Positions 44,221 through 54,912 are shown, numbered from the stretch's first letter. The stretch: 64,000 nucleotides of DNA from Acidimicrobiales bacterium (GCA_030743005.1 JASLTG010000003.1:1-64000); one strand, 5' to 3'. The notes: generated by a model not told the origin, from the sequence alone. Numbers and translations are program-made.

Positions 44221-44316
44221 CTATTTGTTTCGGCGTTGATAACGCGTGCGGCGAAGCATCTTCTTGTGCTTCTTCTTTCGCATACGTTTACGGCGCTTCT
44301 TTACAAGGGATCCCAT
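44221..44316 (-). CDS. Ribosomal protein bS22 / AURKAIP1-COX24 domain peptide (31 aa)
   Basis: A 31-codon frame coding for MGSLVKKRRKRMRKKKHKK followed by MLRRTRYQRRNK. This is near-identical in pattern to the actinobacterial small-subunit protein bS22, which begins MGSVIKKRRKRM and has the KKKHRKLLRRTRVQRRK core. About two thirds of residues are Lys or Arg. It is on the minus strand just after ispE, divergent from tRNA-Gln. A CTTGGCCAAG palindrome lies upstream of its start. Too short for standard gene calling. Confidence 0.9.
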   Translation of the reverse strand: MGSLVKKRRKRMRKKKHKKMLRRTRYQRRNK

Positions 44317-44454
44317 GAGGAACTGCAGGGTAGCTGAACCTTGGCCAAGAGCCAACGTGAAGACGGCCGACATTGTTGCCGTAAGCGACCGGTATCGCGC
44401 ACTTCTCGTCGTTAGGCTGGTGCTGTCGACCTAGCGCCCGTGGCGCTTCGATGG

Positions 44455-44526
44455 TCGGGGATCGTTCAACTGGCAGGACATCGGGTTTTGGTCCCGACAA
44501 TGGAGGTTCGAGCCCTCCTCCCCGAG
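44455..44526 (+). tRNA. tRNA-Gln (anticodon TTG)
   Basis: Hand-fold: acceptor TCGGGGA with TCCCCGA, D arm GTTC/GGAC, anticodon stem TCGGG/CCCGA with loop TTTTGGT giving anticodon TTG, variable CAAT, T arm GGAGG-TTCGAGC-CCTCC, discriminator G73. All stems pair fully; no encoded CCA. A U1:A72 weak first pair is a glutamine identity feature. Confidence 0.96.
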
Positions 44527-44614
44527 CGGACTCTCTACGACTAACGTTTTGTTACGTATTTCGCCATGAAAGAATGGAATCTTTCGACGTGAATCGACAA
44601 ATTTTCGGCGTCGC

Positions 44615-45379
44615 ATGAGGGCAATCGTTCTAGCCGCTGGCAAGGGTTCACGGATGCTGTCAACCGTGCCCAAACCGCTGCATCTGGTGAACGGTGTACC
44701 AATGACGCGACACATCTTGAAGGCGATTGAAGAACTCGATTTGGAATCTACGGTTGTCGTCGTTGGGCATCAGGCGGCACTTGTTTGTAAAACCTTGATC
44801 CAGATGTCTAGCGAGCCGACACGCCTTGAGTTCGCGGAACAACGTGTCCAACGCGGAACTGCTGACGCGGCAAAGGTCGGACTTCAGGCGTTTGCTAGCA
44901 GCGACGAATTGGGCGTGGACTCTGATGTGCTGGTGCTGCCCGGAGACATGCCCCTTCTCACATCTAAGACTTTGATCAAATTGCAAGCGCACCATGTGAA
45001 ATCGGGTGCCGCTGCCACTCTCTTAACAGCGGAGTTCAAAGATCCATCGGGATATGGTCGGATTGTTCGAGATCAACAGGGCCGAATTGAACGTGTTGTG
45101 GAACATGCAGACGCCGGACCTAATGAATTGGCTATTTGCGAAGTCAACACATCGATTTACTGTTTCAACCGGCGGCTGCTCGATGAAGCGCTTCAAGAAG
45201 TCGAAAGCTCGAATTCCCAAAACGAGTACTACTTGACTGACGTAGTTGAATTACTCCAGGTGAGCGGGCACCTCGTGACGGCTGTGATTGCTGACGATCC
45301 AGACGAAATGCGCGGAGTTAACGACAAAAAGCAGCTCGCGGAATGTGAGATGTTGTTAACGGCTCGAACAAACCGGTGA
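44615..45379 (+). CDS. glmU: GlmU N-terminal domain only: UDP-GlcNAc pyrophosphorylase-type nucleotidyltransferase
   Basis: 254-residue sugar-1-phosphate nucleotidyltransferase. AIVLAAGKGSRM near residue 4, KPLHLVNGVPM, QRGTADAAKVGL near 87, LPGDMPLL near 108 with the metal Asp, and EYYLTDVVELL near 205 are all of GlmU N-domain type, which makes UDP-GlcNAc from GlcNAc-1-P and UTP. The usual ~200-residue left-handed beta-helix acetyltransferase domain is absent: the frame stops right after NDKKQLAECE and nothing similar follows before prs. It sits where full glmU sits in other genomes. Complete as an enzyme but a different role cannot be excluded. Confidence 0.85.
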   Translation: MRAIVLAAGKGSRMLSTVPKPLHLVNGVPMTRHILKAIEELDLESTVVVVGHQAALVCKTLIQMSSEPTRLEFAEQRVQRGTADAAKVGLQAFASSDELGVDSDVLVLPGDMPLLTSKTLIKLQAHHVKSGAAATLLTAEFKDPSGYGRIVRDQQGRIERVVEHADAGPNELAICEVNTSIYCFNRRLLDEALQEVESSNSQNEYYLTDVVELLQVSGHLVTAVIADDPDEMRGVNDKKQLAECEMLLTARTNR

Positions 45380-45541
45380 TGGCACCTATGTTGTGTGGGC
45401 TTCACGAATCCGACTCACCTGCCATCAAAATCGGAGATCATTGTCAAATTGGACTTCTTACGGTTTTAACGCCGAGAGACAAGTACGCGTCAGCTACTGT
45501 CACATGACCGTTCTACAACTCTTCTTAGAGTAGGAAAAGCG

Positions 45542-46525
45542 ATGGAACTAGTAACCAAAAAGCGTTTGCACCTCTTTACCGGTAGAGCTAATCCCGCGCT
45601 TGCCCAAGAAATCGCCCAACACTTGGGCATAGAACTGGGTGACCCAGGACTTATCGATTTCGCCAATGGCGAAATTAAGTGCCGATTTCAAGAGTCGGTC
45701 CGTGGTGGAGATGTCTTCATCATCCAAACTCACGCAGCTACCGAAGACATGAGCGTTAACGACGCGATCATGGAGCACCTGATAATGGTGGATGCGGCAC
45801 GACGAGCTTCCGCGAAGCGGATAACAGCAGTCGCTCCTTTCTACGGCTATGCCCGTCAGGATCGTAAAGCCCAGGGCCGTGAACCTATAACTGCTCGGTT
45901 AATTTCAGATCTTCTGCGTCGGGCCGGTGCTGATCGTCTTGTCAGCATTGATCTGCATAGCGGTCAAATACAAGGATTTTTTGAAGGACCTGTTGATCAC
46001 CTAACAGCAGCACCAGTGCTGATTGAATATTTGGCATCAAGGATTCCTGAGGGCTCAGTCATCGTTTCCCCTGACACGGGACGGGTCAAGGTCGCGGAAC
46101 GATACGCGAAAAAACTTGACTGCGAAGTAGCAACTATCTACAAACGACGCTCGCTTCAGGCAACGAACGAAGTAGAAGCATTGGGAGTGATGGGTGACGT
46201 CAACGGCCGAACCTGCGTGATCATTGATGACATGGTGGACACAGCGGGGACCATTTGTGCCGCTGTCGATACCTTGACCGCACATGGCGCTGCCGAGGTG
46301 TTGTGCGCCACAACGCACGCAGTCTTTTCTGGACCAGCAATCGAACGTTTGGAGAATTCAGCATTGAGCAGGGTCATTGTCACCGATACCGTTCCTCTGC
46401 CTGACGCAAAACGGTTCGACAAATTAGAGGTGCTGAGTGCTGCAGGTATCCTCGCCGATGCACTCGAATCAGTCTTTGAAGACACTTCGGTATCTGAAAT
46501 CTTTGATGGCGAAAACCATTCATAG
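45542..46525 (+). CDS. prs: Ribose-phosphate pyrophosphokinase (PRPP synthetase)
   Basis: 327-residue enzyme making PRPP from ribose 5-phosphate and ATP, feeding purine, pyrimidine, His, Trp and NAD synthesis, including the PncB reaction. Motifs are FANGEIKCRFQESVRGGDVF (core SVRGGDVF), the RQDRKAQGREPITARL flexible loop near residue 103, DLHSGQIQGFF near 137, and the PRPP-binding VIIDDMVDTAGTI near 222. AGGAAAAG upstream of the ATG is a good ribosome site. Followed by rplY as in B. subtilis prs-ctc. Confidence 0.97.
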   Translation: MELVTKKRLHLFTGRANPALAQEIAQHLGIELGDPGLIDFANGEIKCRFQESVRGGDVFIIQTHAATEDMSVNDAIMEHLIMVDAARRASAKRITAVAPFYGYARQDRKAQGREPITARLISDLLRRAGADRLVSIDLHSGQIQGFFEGPVDHLTAAPVLIEYLASRIPEGSVIVSPDTGRVKVAERYAKKLDCEVATIYKRRSLQATNEVEALGVMGDVNGRTCVIIDDMVDTAGTICAAVDTLTAHGAAEVLCATTHAVFSGPAIERLENSALSRVIVTDTVPLPDAKRFDKLEVLSAAGILADALESVFEDTSVSEIFDGENHS

Positions 46526-46589
46526 TTGATTAGGTACTTGTTGGAGTGAGTGATGAGTAGCCACGGGCCCTACAATGGTCAACCCTTCA

Positions 46590-46612
46590 GGACCGTCTCA
46601 GAAGACTGGTCC
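46590..46612 (+). terminator. Stem-loop with U-rich flank between prs and rplY
   Basis: GGACC-GTCT and AGAC-T-GGTCC pair as a 9-bp stem with a one-base bulge and a CAGA tetraloop. It is followed by a T-rich run (ACTTTTATTTT), so it may terminate prs transcription. A TACAAT -10-like box lies just upstream of it, so a leader hairpin or attenuator of rplY is the alternative. Confidence 0.5.
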
Positions 46613-46644
46613 CAATTACTTTTATTTTCCAGGAGTCGTCAGCG

Positions 46645-47340
46645 ATGTCGTCAGATCTGAAGCTCGAGGCTGAAATTGGCCGGAACCATGGCAGTCGCGC
46701 TTCTCGGCGTTTGCGACGTGACGACAAGATCCCCGCTGTTGTTTACGGTCAGGGTTCTGAACCCCTACCGGTGACCTTGGACCGACCTAAATTTCGGGCC
46801 GCACTCAACGCCGCTGGTCCTAACGCCGTCATCACCCTCGATGTGGATGGCAGTGACCATTTGACAATTGTGAAGAATATGCAGCGGGACCCGATAGCCA
46901 ACCGTGTTACTCATGTCGACTTCATGCTTATCGACATAGACCAACGACTGGTAGTCGACGTCCCCATCACACTTGTTGGTGATGCTGCTTTGGTTCGACA
47001 AGAAGGAGCTGTGGTACAGCAGCAGATGATGACAGTCACTGTTGAGGCGCCAGCAGGCAATATCCCTCAAGCCTTCGAGGTTGATATTTCCGAGATGTCT
47101 ATCGACACCCCGGTTCGTGTCTCTGACTTACAGATGGGAAGTGGTGTTGTCGCTCAAGTTGAGGACGACTCGCTCATCGCTATCGGTCAACGCAGCCGTG
47201 CTTCAATTGCAGCTGAAGAGACTGCAGGCGAAGAATCAGACGAACTTGCTGAAGGCGAAGAACTTGCCGAAGGTGAAGCAGCAGCGGATGGTGCCGATGA
47301 ATCCGGCGAAGGCGCTGACGAAGATAGCCAAGCTGACTGA
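46645..47340 (+). CDS. rplY: 50S ribosomal protein bL25, CTC/TL5 long form
   Basis: 231-residue 5S-rRNA-binding protein. The N-terminal L25 domain shows RNHGSRASRRLRRDDKIPAVVYG, then HVDFMLID near residue 91, followed by the CTC-type beta domain (VPITLVGDA and DTPVRVSDL) and a ~45-residue acidic Glu/Ala/Asp/Gly tail. The long two-domain form matches CTC general-stress protein of Bacillus and Thermus TL5. AGGAG upstream of the ATG supports the start. Pth follows two bases later. Confidence 0.96.
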   Translation: MSSDLKLEAEIGRNHGSRASRRLRRDDKIPAVVYGQGSEPLPVTLDRPKFRAALNAAGPNAVITLDVDGSDHLTIVKNMQRDPIANRVTHVDFMLIDIDQRLVVDVPITLVGDAALVRQEGAVVQQQMMTVTVEAPAGNIPQAFEVDISEMSIDTPVRVSDLQMGSGVVAQVEDDSLIAIGQRSRASIAAEETAGEESDELAEGEELAEGEAAADGADESGEGADEDSQAD

Positions 47341-47342
47341 CA

Positions 47343-47963
47343 GTGTCGGTGTTTCGCCGTGCTGCTCAACGGCGCGGCACCCCGGCCGACTACCTAGTAG
47401 TAGGGCTCGGCAACCCAGGTGACAAGTTTCTGGGAAGTCGACACAACCTTGGGTATGAGGTCGTCGAGGAAATGGCTGAACGCGAATCAATCTCGCTAGA
47501 CACCTCGAAACCCAATCGCGCCCGAATCGCTGTTATCAATCATCTAGGCAACCGAGTGGTTCTCGCATGCCCGACGACCTTCATGAATTTGAGTGGAGAA
47601 GCCGTAGCATCGTTGATCCGGCGAAATGGAGTCAACGATGTTGGTTGCGTCATCGTCGTACACGATGAGCTCGACCTGCAACCCGGTCGAGTCAAGGTCA
47701 AACGGGGAGGATCCGCAGCCGGCCACAATGGTCTGAAGTCCATCCGACAACATGTTGGATCCGACGATTTTGTGCGGATCAGAATAGGGATAGGGAAACC
47801 CCCAGATCCCCAAAATGGTAGAAATTGGGTTCTTAGAAGACCGTCTTCGGAAGACCGCTCGCGGCTTGACGCGGCAGTTCAGATCGGGGTCGACGCAATC
47901 GAGACAATCTTGAGGGATGGCGTCGAGCAGGCGATGAATAACATAAATGGTCTTCAATCGTGA
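47343..47963 (+). CDS. pth: Peptidyl-tRNA hydrolase
   Basis: 206-residue esterase that frees tRNA from peptidyl-tRNA. Family residues are all present: VGLGNPG with the conserved Asn, RHNLGYE with the catalytic His, FMNLSGEAV, HDELDLQPG with the Asp and AGHNGLKSI with the Asn. An N-terminal extension of about 15 residues precedes the family core, so a slightly later start is possible. Start GTG; the stop overlaps the mfd start as GTGA. Order ctc-pth-mfd is that of B. subtilis. Confidence 0.96.
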   Translation: MSVFRRAAQRRGTPADYLVVGLGNPGDKFLGSRHNLGYEVVEEMAERESISLDTSKPNRARIAVINHLGNRVVLACPTTFMNLSGEAVASLIRRNGVNDVGCVIVVHDELDLQPGRVKVKRGGSAAGHNGLKSIRQHVGSDDFVRIRIGIGKPPDPQNGRNWVLRRPSSEDRSRLDAAVQIGVDAIETILRDGVEQAMNNINGLQS

Positions 47964-50900
47964 CTTCGGATGGCGCCTTAGCTGGGTTGCCGCGTCGACT
48001 AGCCGATGATCAAGTTCTTCAACAACTACTTGGCCAAAAAAACGCAGAAGTAGTGGTAGCCGACGCAGCCCGCGCCTTTTTTGTTGCAGGACTCGCTGAC
48101 ATAAGCACCCAGACCCCAATCGTGGTGGTCACATCAACAGTGAGAGAAGCGGAAACCCTATGTGATGATCTTGAGATCTGGCTCGGGAAAGGACGAGTTC
48201 AACATTTCCCAGCATGGGAAACGCTGCCATTCGAACGGGTAAGTCCGGCGACAGAGACCATGGGAAAACGTCTCGAACTACTGAATCGACTCCAATCTCA
48301 AAACCCTCCTGACGTCGTAGTGCTGCCAGTGCGAGCGCTTCTTCAGCGAATAAACCCAGAGGTGCGAGCCGTCCAACTCTTGGAGTTGCGTCGCGGATCA
48401 AGAGCGGACCTATCAGAACTTTCAGAATCATTGGTAGCAAAGGGGTATCGCCGGGAATTTCAGGTCGAACATAGAGGTGAATTTGCCATCAGAGGCGGGA
48501 TTCTCGACATCTTTCCGTCGACAGGTAATTTCCCGGTCAGAGTCGATCTATGGGGCGATGAAGTCGAAGGTTTGAGCGAGTTCTCGATTTCCAACCAAAG
48601 GTCAACTACCGATATTCAGTCAGTGATTATTGCCCCGGCACGTGAATTGCTACCAACTAAGCAAGTTCGAGATCGAGCCCTTGAGTTATTAGAAACGGAA
48701 CCTTGGGGTCGAGAACAATGGGAGCGTCTGGCCGCCGGTGAGTTTTTTGACGGTATGGAATCTTGGCTGCCGTGGTTGACAACCGAGGAGCTGATCCTTG
48801 GCGACATGCTTCACTCGAAGGCACTCGTCCTATTACTTGACCCCAAACGATTGAGAGACCGTTCATCGGAACTGATAGCGGAAGAGGAGGACCTAGCTCG
48901 GACGCTTGCGACTACCTGGCAAGCATTAGACCCAGTCGGAAACCCGCAACCATTTCCTGGACTCCATGTGCCCTTTGACCGTGTTCTAAGTGAATGCGTT
49001 TCCAATGTATGGACTGTGACTAATACAGCGTCAGGCCCTGCGAAAAATAGGTTCGAAACGATGCCCTGGGAGACCATCGCCGGTACCCCGGAACGGTTAC
49101 TTAATCAAATTAGAGATCTATCCGTTCAGCCTGGTCAGCGGCTAATTGTTGCAGCTAGCGGTCAAGGATCTGCTCAGAGAATGGCTGACACGCTGCGGTC
49201 AGAAAATATCGAACTCCAGGTACATGAAGCTGGGTTGCATATGGCCCAAGCCGGCGGCCATGTCGTGGCCGCGCCGATCGAGAACGGTTTCATCGCGCCG
49301 AGTCTTTCGCTGGCGGTGTTGACTGAGAGAGACATAACCGGTCGGCGAAGAACTCATCGAGCGGTTCGAACGACACAAGGTTCTCAGCGCACTTTTGAAG
49401 ATCTGCAAACGGGCGACTACGTCGTCCACCACCACCACGGTGTTGCCCGATATGCCGGGATGAAACACAGAACCCTGATGGGCTCTGAACGTGACTATTT
49501 GGTTCTGGATTTCAAAGGTACAGATAAGTTGTATTTACCGAGTGACCAGATAGAACTGATTCGCCCCTACATAGGAGGCGAAACACCGACGCTCAGTCGC
49601 ATGGGCGGAACTGATTTCGCCAAACAAAAAGATCGTGTGCGCGGCGCTGTAGCCGAGATAGCCCAAGAACTGGTGGTGCTTTACCAGTCGCGGTTACACA
49701 CACATGGGCACTCTTTCCCTGCCGACACACCATGGATGAGAGAACTTTCTGAGTCGTTCACTTTCGAAGAAACGCCCGATCAATTAACCGCTATTCGAGA
49801 CGTCCTTTCTGATATGGAATCGCCGCATCCCATGGATCGCCTGATTTGCGGCGACGTAGGTTTCGGAAAAACAGAAGTAGCCATGCGAGCTGCCTTCAGT
49901 GCCATGGGTGAAGGCAAACAAGTCGCGGTGTTAGTCCCCACAACCCTTTTGGCACAACAACATCACCAAACCTTCGAAGATAGATTTGCTGCGCACCCAG
50001 TGAGAGTTGAAGCTCTGAGTCGCTTTCTCACTCCTGCGCAACAGAGAAAGGTTGTGACTGAGGTAGCGGATGGAACAGTTGACGTACTGATTGGAACTCA
50101 TCGGCTGCTATCAGAAGACGTAAAGTTCAAAAACCTTGGACTTTTGGTCATTGATGAGGAACAACGATTCGGTGTAGTCCACAAGGAAGCCATCAAGAAA
50201 TTTAAGACTGACGTAGATGTGCTGACTCTAAGTGCAACTCCGATCCCGCGTACCCTAGAAATGAGCCTCACAGGCATAAGAGATCTTTCTTTATTGCAGA
50301 CAGCGCCAGCTGAACGGCTTCCCATCCTCACTCATGTTGGCGAATACGACGAGAGGGCCGTACTTGAGGCTATTCGTCGAGAGCTTCTTCGTGAAGGTCA
50401 AGTGTTTTTCGTTCACAACAGAGTCGAAGATATCTCTGAGGTAGCAGAGCGACTGCGAGAGATGGTCCCAGAAGCGCGAATTGGCGTAGCCCATGGCCAA
50501 ATGGATGAAGCCTCTCTTGAACAGGTGGTCATAGATTTCTGGGAGCGAAGCTATGACGTTCTGGTATGCACCACGATCATCGAATCAGGTATTGATATGC
50601 CAAGCGTCAATACGCTTGTCGTTGACAGAGCAGACCTGATGGGACTTGGCCAGCTACACCAGCTTCGCGGTCGGGTTGGACGATCCGGACAGCGGGCCTA
50701 CGCATACCTGTTCTTCCCGGCGAACCGTGTCTTGACCGAAAAAGCTTTTGAAAGATTGAAGACAATCGGCGAATCAACTCAACTCGGTTCAGGTTTCAGA
50801 ATCGCGATGCGCGACCTTGAGATACGAGGTGCTGGCAATTTGCTCGGAGGTGCCCAGTCAGGTCACATTGCGGCAGTGGGTTACGACCTTTACTGCGAGA

Positions 50901-51400
50901 TGGTGACTGAAGCGGTCGCGGAGTTGAGAGGCGAAGGCATCCAACAAGTCCAAGAAATAAATATTGATTTGCCGATCAGAGCGTATTTGCCAGATGACTA
51001 CGTAGAAGCAGAAGAACAGCGTCTCGAGGCATACCGCAGACTCGCCAACGTCAGCGAACTCATCGAGGTTGCAGACATAGAAGCAGAATGGATCGACAGG
51101 TATGGTCCAGTTCCAGACCCGGCAGAGACCCTTCTTCACATAGCGTTGCTGAGATCTGAATGTGTTCGTCTAGAAATCACCGATGTCAGTGTCACCAACC
51201 GCAACCGAATCAGAATCTCCCCTCTAGAGCTGACCCAAAGTGAACAGGTTCGTTATAAACGATTAATCAACGACAACCCGTATAACGGCGGCACGTATAA
51301 AGACGAATTTTTTGAACTTACAATTCATGCAGAGAATGTGGGTTCGAGTCTGCCTGGAGAGATCTTTAGCTTTCTTCGCGAGCTTCGACCCGCCAAATAG
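47960..51400 (+). CDS. mfd: Transcription-repair coupling factor
   Basis: 1146-residue DNA translocase that removes stalled RNA polymerase and recruits UvrA. The order of parts is a UvrB-homology module (first ~330 residues), RNA-polymerase-interacting CarD-like domain (TGDYVVHHHHGVARYAGM near residue 485), helicase domains with GDVGFGKTEVAMRAAF near 632, DEEQRFG near 732, LSATPIPRTLEM near 755, the QLRGRVGRSGQRAYAY motif VI near 905, and the C-terminal TRCF domain. Start GTG overlaps the pth stop. Length normal. Confidence 0.98.
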   Translation: MTSDGALAGLPRRLADDQVLQQLLGQKNAEVVVADAARAFFVAGLADISTQTPIVVVTSTVREAETLCDDLEIWLGKGRVQHFPAWETLPFERVSPATETMGKRLELLNRLQSQNPPDVVVLPVRALLQRINPEVRAVQLLELRRGSRADLSELSESLVAKGYRREFQVEHRGEFAIRGGILDIFPSTGNFPVRVDLWGDEVEGLSEFSISNQRSTTDIQSVIIAPARELLPTKQVRDRALELLETEPWGREQWERLAAGEFFDGMESWLPWLTTEELILGDMLHSKALVLLLDPKRLRDRSSELIAEEEDLARTLATTWQALDPVGNPQPFPGLHVPFDRVLSECVSNVWTVTNTASGPAKNRFETMPWETIAGTPERLLNQIRDLSVQPGQRLIVAASGQGSAQRMADTLRSENIELQVHEAGLHMAQAGGHVVAAPIENGFIAPSLSLAVLTERDITGRRRTHRAVRTTQGSQRTFEDLQTGDYVVHHHHGVARYAGMKHRTLMGSERDYLVLDFKGTDKLYLPSDQIELIRPYIGGETPTLSRMGGTDFAKQKDRVRGAVAEIAQELVVLYQSRLHTHGHSFPADTPWMRELSESFTFEETPDQLTAIRDVLSDMESPHPMDRLICGDVGFGKTEVAMRAAFSAMGEGKQVAVLVPTTLLAQQHHQTFEDRFAAHPVRVEALSRFLTPAQQRKVVTEVADGTVDVLIGTHRLLSEDVKFKNLGLLVIDEEQRFGVVHKEAIKKFKTDVDVLTLSATPIPRTLEMSLTGIRDLSLLQTAPAERLPILTHVGEYDERAVLEAIRRELLREGQVFFVHNRVEDISEVAERLREMVPEARIGVAHGQMDEASLEQVVIDFWERSYDVLVCTTIIESGIDMPSVNTLVVDRADLMGLGQLHQLRGRVGRSGQRAYAYLFFPANRVLTEKAFERLKTIGESTQLGSGFRIAMRDLEIRGAGNLLGGAQSGHIAAVGYDLYCEMVTEAVAELRGEGIQQVQEINIDLPIRAYLPDDYVEAEEQRLEAYRRLANVSELIEVADIEAEWIDRYGPVPDPAETLLHIALLRSECVRLEITDVSVTNRNRIRISPLELTQSEQVRYKRLINDNPYNGGTYKDEFFELTIHAENVGSSLPGEIFSFLRELRPAK

Positions 51401-51426
51401 GACATTCAACCCGTACCATTTCGGGC

Positions 51427-52389
51427 GTGACAGTTAATAGGGGCAAGAACCTAAAAGGCACAGCACTACTGGCGGCCTTTGCTTTACTCATAACGCTCTC
51501 GGGTTGCGGCGATAATCCCGGTTCAGTTACTGGATCCAGCCGAGATGAAATTTTCGACCGTATCGACCAAGACGGTGATGGTGTCGCGCTTCGGAGCGAT
51601 TACGAAATGGCGCTTTCACTGACAGACCGGACGAGAGTTATAGCGTCCTATCCGCGGGGAGAACTCACTATTGGTTCAGTCTTAGTGAGTCTTGCCGAGT
51701 CGCGGCCCAGCCGCCTTCTCGATCCTGACAATCCACCGAACGAAATTTTTGTCGCTCGTTTAACTTCAATGTTGCGACTTCGTTTAGCAGCGATAGCTAT
51801 CAACGATGCAGGATTTGACATCGATTTTGAGGTAGATGACGAAAATTTGAATTCCCAAGTTCAGGAACACATCTCCGGCGAATTCGAACAGTGGGCGCAA
51901 CAGTACGCTCTTGCCGAAGATCCTCGTTTAGAAAAGTTCGCCACACCGCATTGCATCACCCTTATAGCGACTGAAACCGAGACTGAAACCGAGGTCGCTA
52001 AGAAAAGACTTGAGGCAGGGGAGTCCGCCTCGGTAGTTGCTTCAGAAGTCAACGCGCAAGGCGCGACGCGGTGGCCTAATGGCGACGTTGGGTGCGCGGA
52101 CTTACTTACATGGGCGAACACATTTGGTGAAAGTGCAGCGCCGCTTGGGGAAATGGAAGCGGGAGACATATCTGAGATTGTCTCAATGTCGTCAGACTTC
52201 AGCGCAACCGGACGTTTGTGGCTGGTTTTCTATGTCCGAGAACTCCGAAACGAAGAAGCAAACCCAGCAACACTTGGCCCCTTTTCCCAAAGGGTATTGG
52301 CAGACTTAGTAGTTGGATACGACGTTGCGGTTGACCCACAAGTCGGCAACTGGGACTCCGACGGCCTATCTGTAGCCCCGAGCGAGTAG
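51427..52389 (+). CDS. Parvulin-type (SurA/PrsA-like) peptidyl-prolyl isomerase lipoprotein
   Basis: 320-residue extracytoplasmic lipoprotein: hydrophobic stretch and lipobox TLSGC with Cys near residue 27. Residues ~40-165 resemble the SurA/PrsA N-terminal chaperone part, and ~175-290 a PPIC-like rotamase domain (HCITLIATETETETEV start, DVGCADLLTWA and MEAGDISEIV later). Active-site His pair typical of parvulins is incomplete, so foldase activity is uncertain. It lies between mfd and mazG on the same strand, seven bases from mazG. Confidence 0.78.
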   Translation: MTVNRGKNLKGTALLAAFALLITLSGCGDNPGSVTGSSRDEIFDRIDQDGDGVALRSDYEMALSLTDRTRVIASYPRGELTIGSVLVSLAESRPSRLLDPDNPPNEIFVARLTSMLRLRLAAIAINDAGFDIDFEVDDENLNSQVQEHISGEFEQWAQQYALAEDPRLEKFATPHCITLIATETETETEVAKKRLEAGESASVVASEVNAQGATRWPNGDVGCADLLTWANTFGESAAPLGEMEAGDISEIVSMSSDFSATGRLWLVFYVRELRNEEANPATLGPFSQRVLADLVVGYDVAVDPQVGNWDSDGLSVAPSE

Positions 52390-52396
52390 TCCTGCA

Positions 52397-53467
52397 TTGT
52401 CGGAGATCATTATCGGTGGACTGGGCCCCGGTAGTAAGGACCTGGTGTCAGACGCAGTTCACCAGCTGGCCAGGACCCACACCACATTTTTGCGTACGCG
52501 AAAGCACCCAAGCGCCGACGCGTTCGATGAGTTGGATTCTTTCGACCACCTTTACGAATCGCACCGATCAGTACCAGAGGTCTACGAAGCGATAACTGAG
52601 CAATTGGTGTTGGAAGCAATAGAGCGAGGAAAGATTGGCTACCTGGTGCCGGGTTCACCTTTAATCGCGGAGCGAACCGTCGATCTTCTCCGGCAACGTA
52701 AGGAAGTGAATATCGAGATCCTCCCCTGCGTTTCCTTCCTTGATCTTGCTTGGGAAAGACTTCAATTCGACCCTGTAGGTCGGAGAGTCACCATCGTTGA
52801 TGGGCAAAGCTTCGAGACTGAAGTTGCCGGATTGACTGGCCCTGTGTTGGTTGCGCAATGTGACAACAGATTCGTACTTTCAGATATCAAGCTTTCGGTT
52901 GAAGTGGAAAACCTGCCGAAAGTAACGGTGCTTCAACATTTGGGCCTCGACGACGAAGCAATTTTTGAAGTTGAGTGGGAAAATCTAGATCGGGAATTTG
53001 AACCAGATCACCTCACATCTCTTTGGATTCCGGAGCTACCTCTTTCGGGCCCAACCGGATCGATGATGGAGTTGTATGCCCTAGTTCGTCGCCTTCGCTC
53101 AGAATGCCCTTGGGACCGGGATCAAACTCCTTCTAGTTTGATCCCCGGACTTCTGGAAGAAGCGAACGAGGTCGTGGAAGCCATTGAGTTGATCGAAAGT
53201 GACGAAGGGCCTCTAGACGATTTGATCGAAGAGCTCGGCGATTTGCTGTTTCACATAATGCTGCAAGGCGCAATTGGCGAAGAGCGACAAACCTTTGACA
53301 TAGGGGATGTGGCTCGTGAGATTCGAGACAAGATGATTCGACGGCATCCGCACATATTCGACAGAGACCCTGATGCGCCGATGCCATCTAGAGAACAGTT
53401 AGCTGAGCAGTGGGCAGCGATCAAGGCATCTGAAGGAGCTGAAGCAAAAAAGAACTCAGGGAAGTAG
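52397..53467 (+). CDS. mazG: YabN-type fusion: tetrapyrrole-methylase domain plus MazG nucleoside triphosphate pyrophosphohydrolase
   Basis: 356-residue two-domain protein. Residues ~1-215 are a SAM/tetrapyrrole-methylase-like fold (IIIGGLGPGSKDLVS start, GYLVPGSPLIAERT near 78). Residues ~225-350 are MazG: LRSECPWDRDQTPSSLIPGL, LLEEANEVVEAIE and LIEELGDLLFHIM with the metal-binding Glu/Asp helices. MazG hydrolyses non-canonical NTPs. This is the B. subtilis YabN arrangement and gene position. Start TTG just after the previous stop. Confidence 0.92.
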   Translation: MSEIIIGGLGPGSKDLVSDAVHQLARTHTTFLRTRKHPSADAFDELDSFDHLYESHRSVPEVYEAITEQLVLEAIERGKIGYLVPGSPLIAERTVDLLRQRKEVNIEILPCVSFLDLAWERLQFDPVGRRVTIVDGQSFETEVAGLTGPVLVAQCDNRFVLSDIKLSVEVENLPKVTVLQHLGLDDEAIFEVEWENLDREFEPDHLTSLWIPELPLSGPTGSMMELYALVRRLRSECPWDRDQTPSSLIPGLLEEANEVVEAIELIESDEGPLDDLIEELGDLLFHIMLQGAIGEERQTFDIGDVAREIRDKMIRRHPHIFDRDPDAPMPSREQLAEQWAAIKASEGAEAKKNSGK

Positions 53468-53576
53468 GAACTAGAGATAGTGGTTCCGTCGCGGAGTGAG
53501 GCAGGCAGCGAAAGCCGACAAAGCCTGAAGTGTGCAGTCTCTATTGCACCCACTCGCAGCTACCATTCAGTCTTGA

Positions 53577-54899
<1,323 letters not shown>

Positions 54900-54912
54900 T
54901 CCTTTCGCCAAG

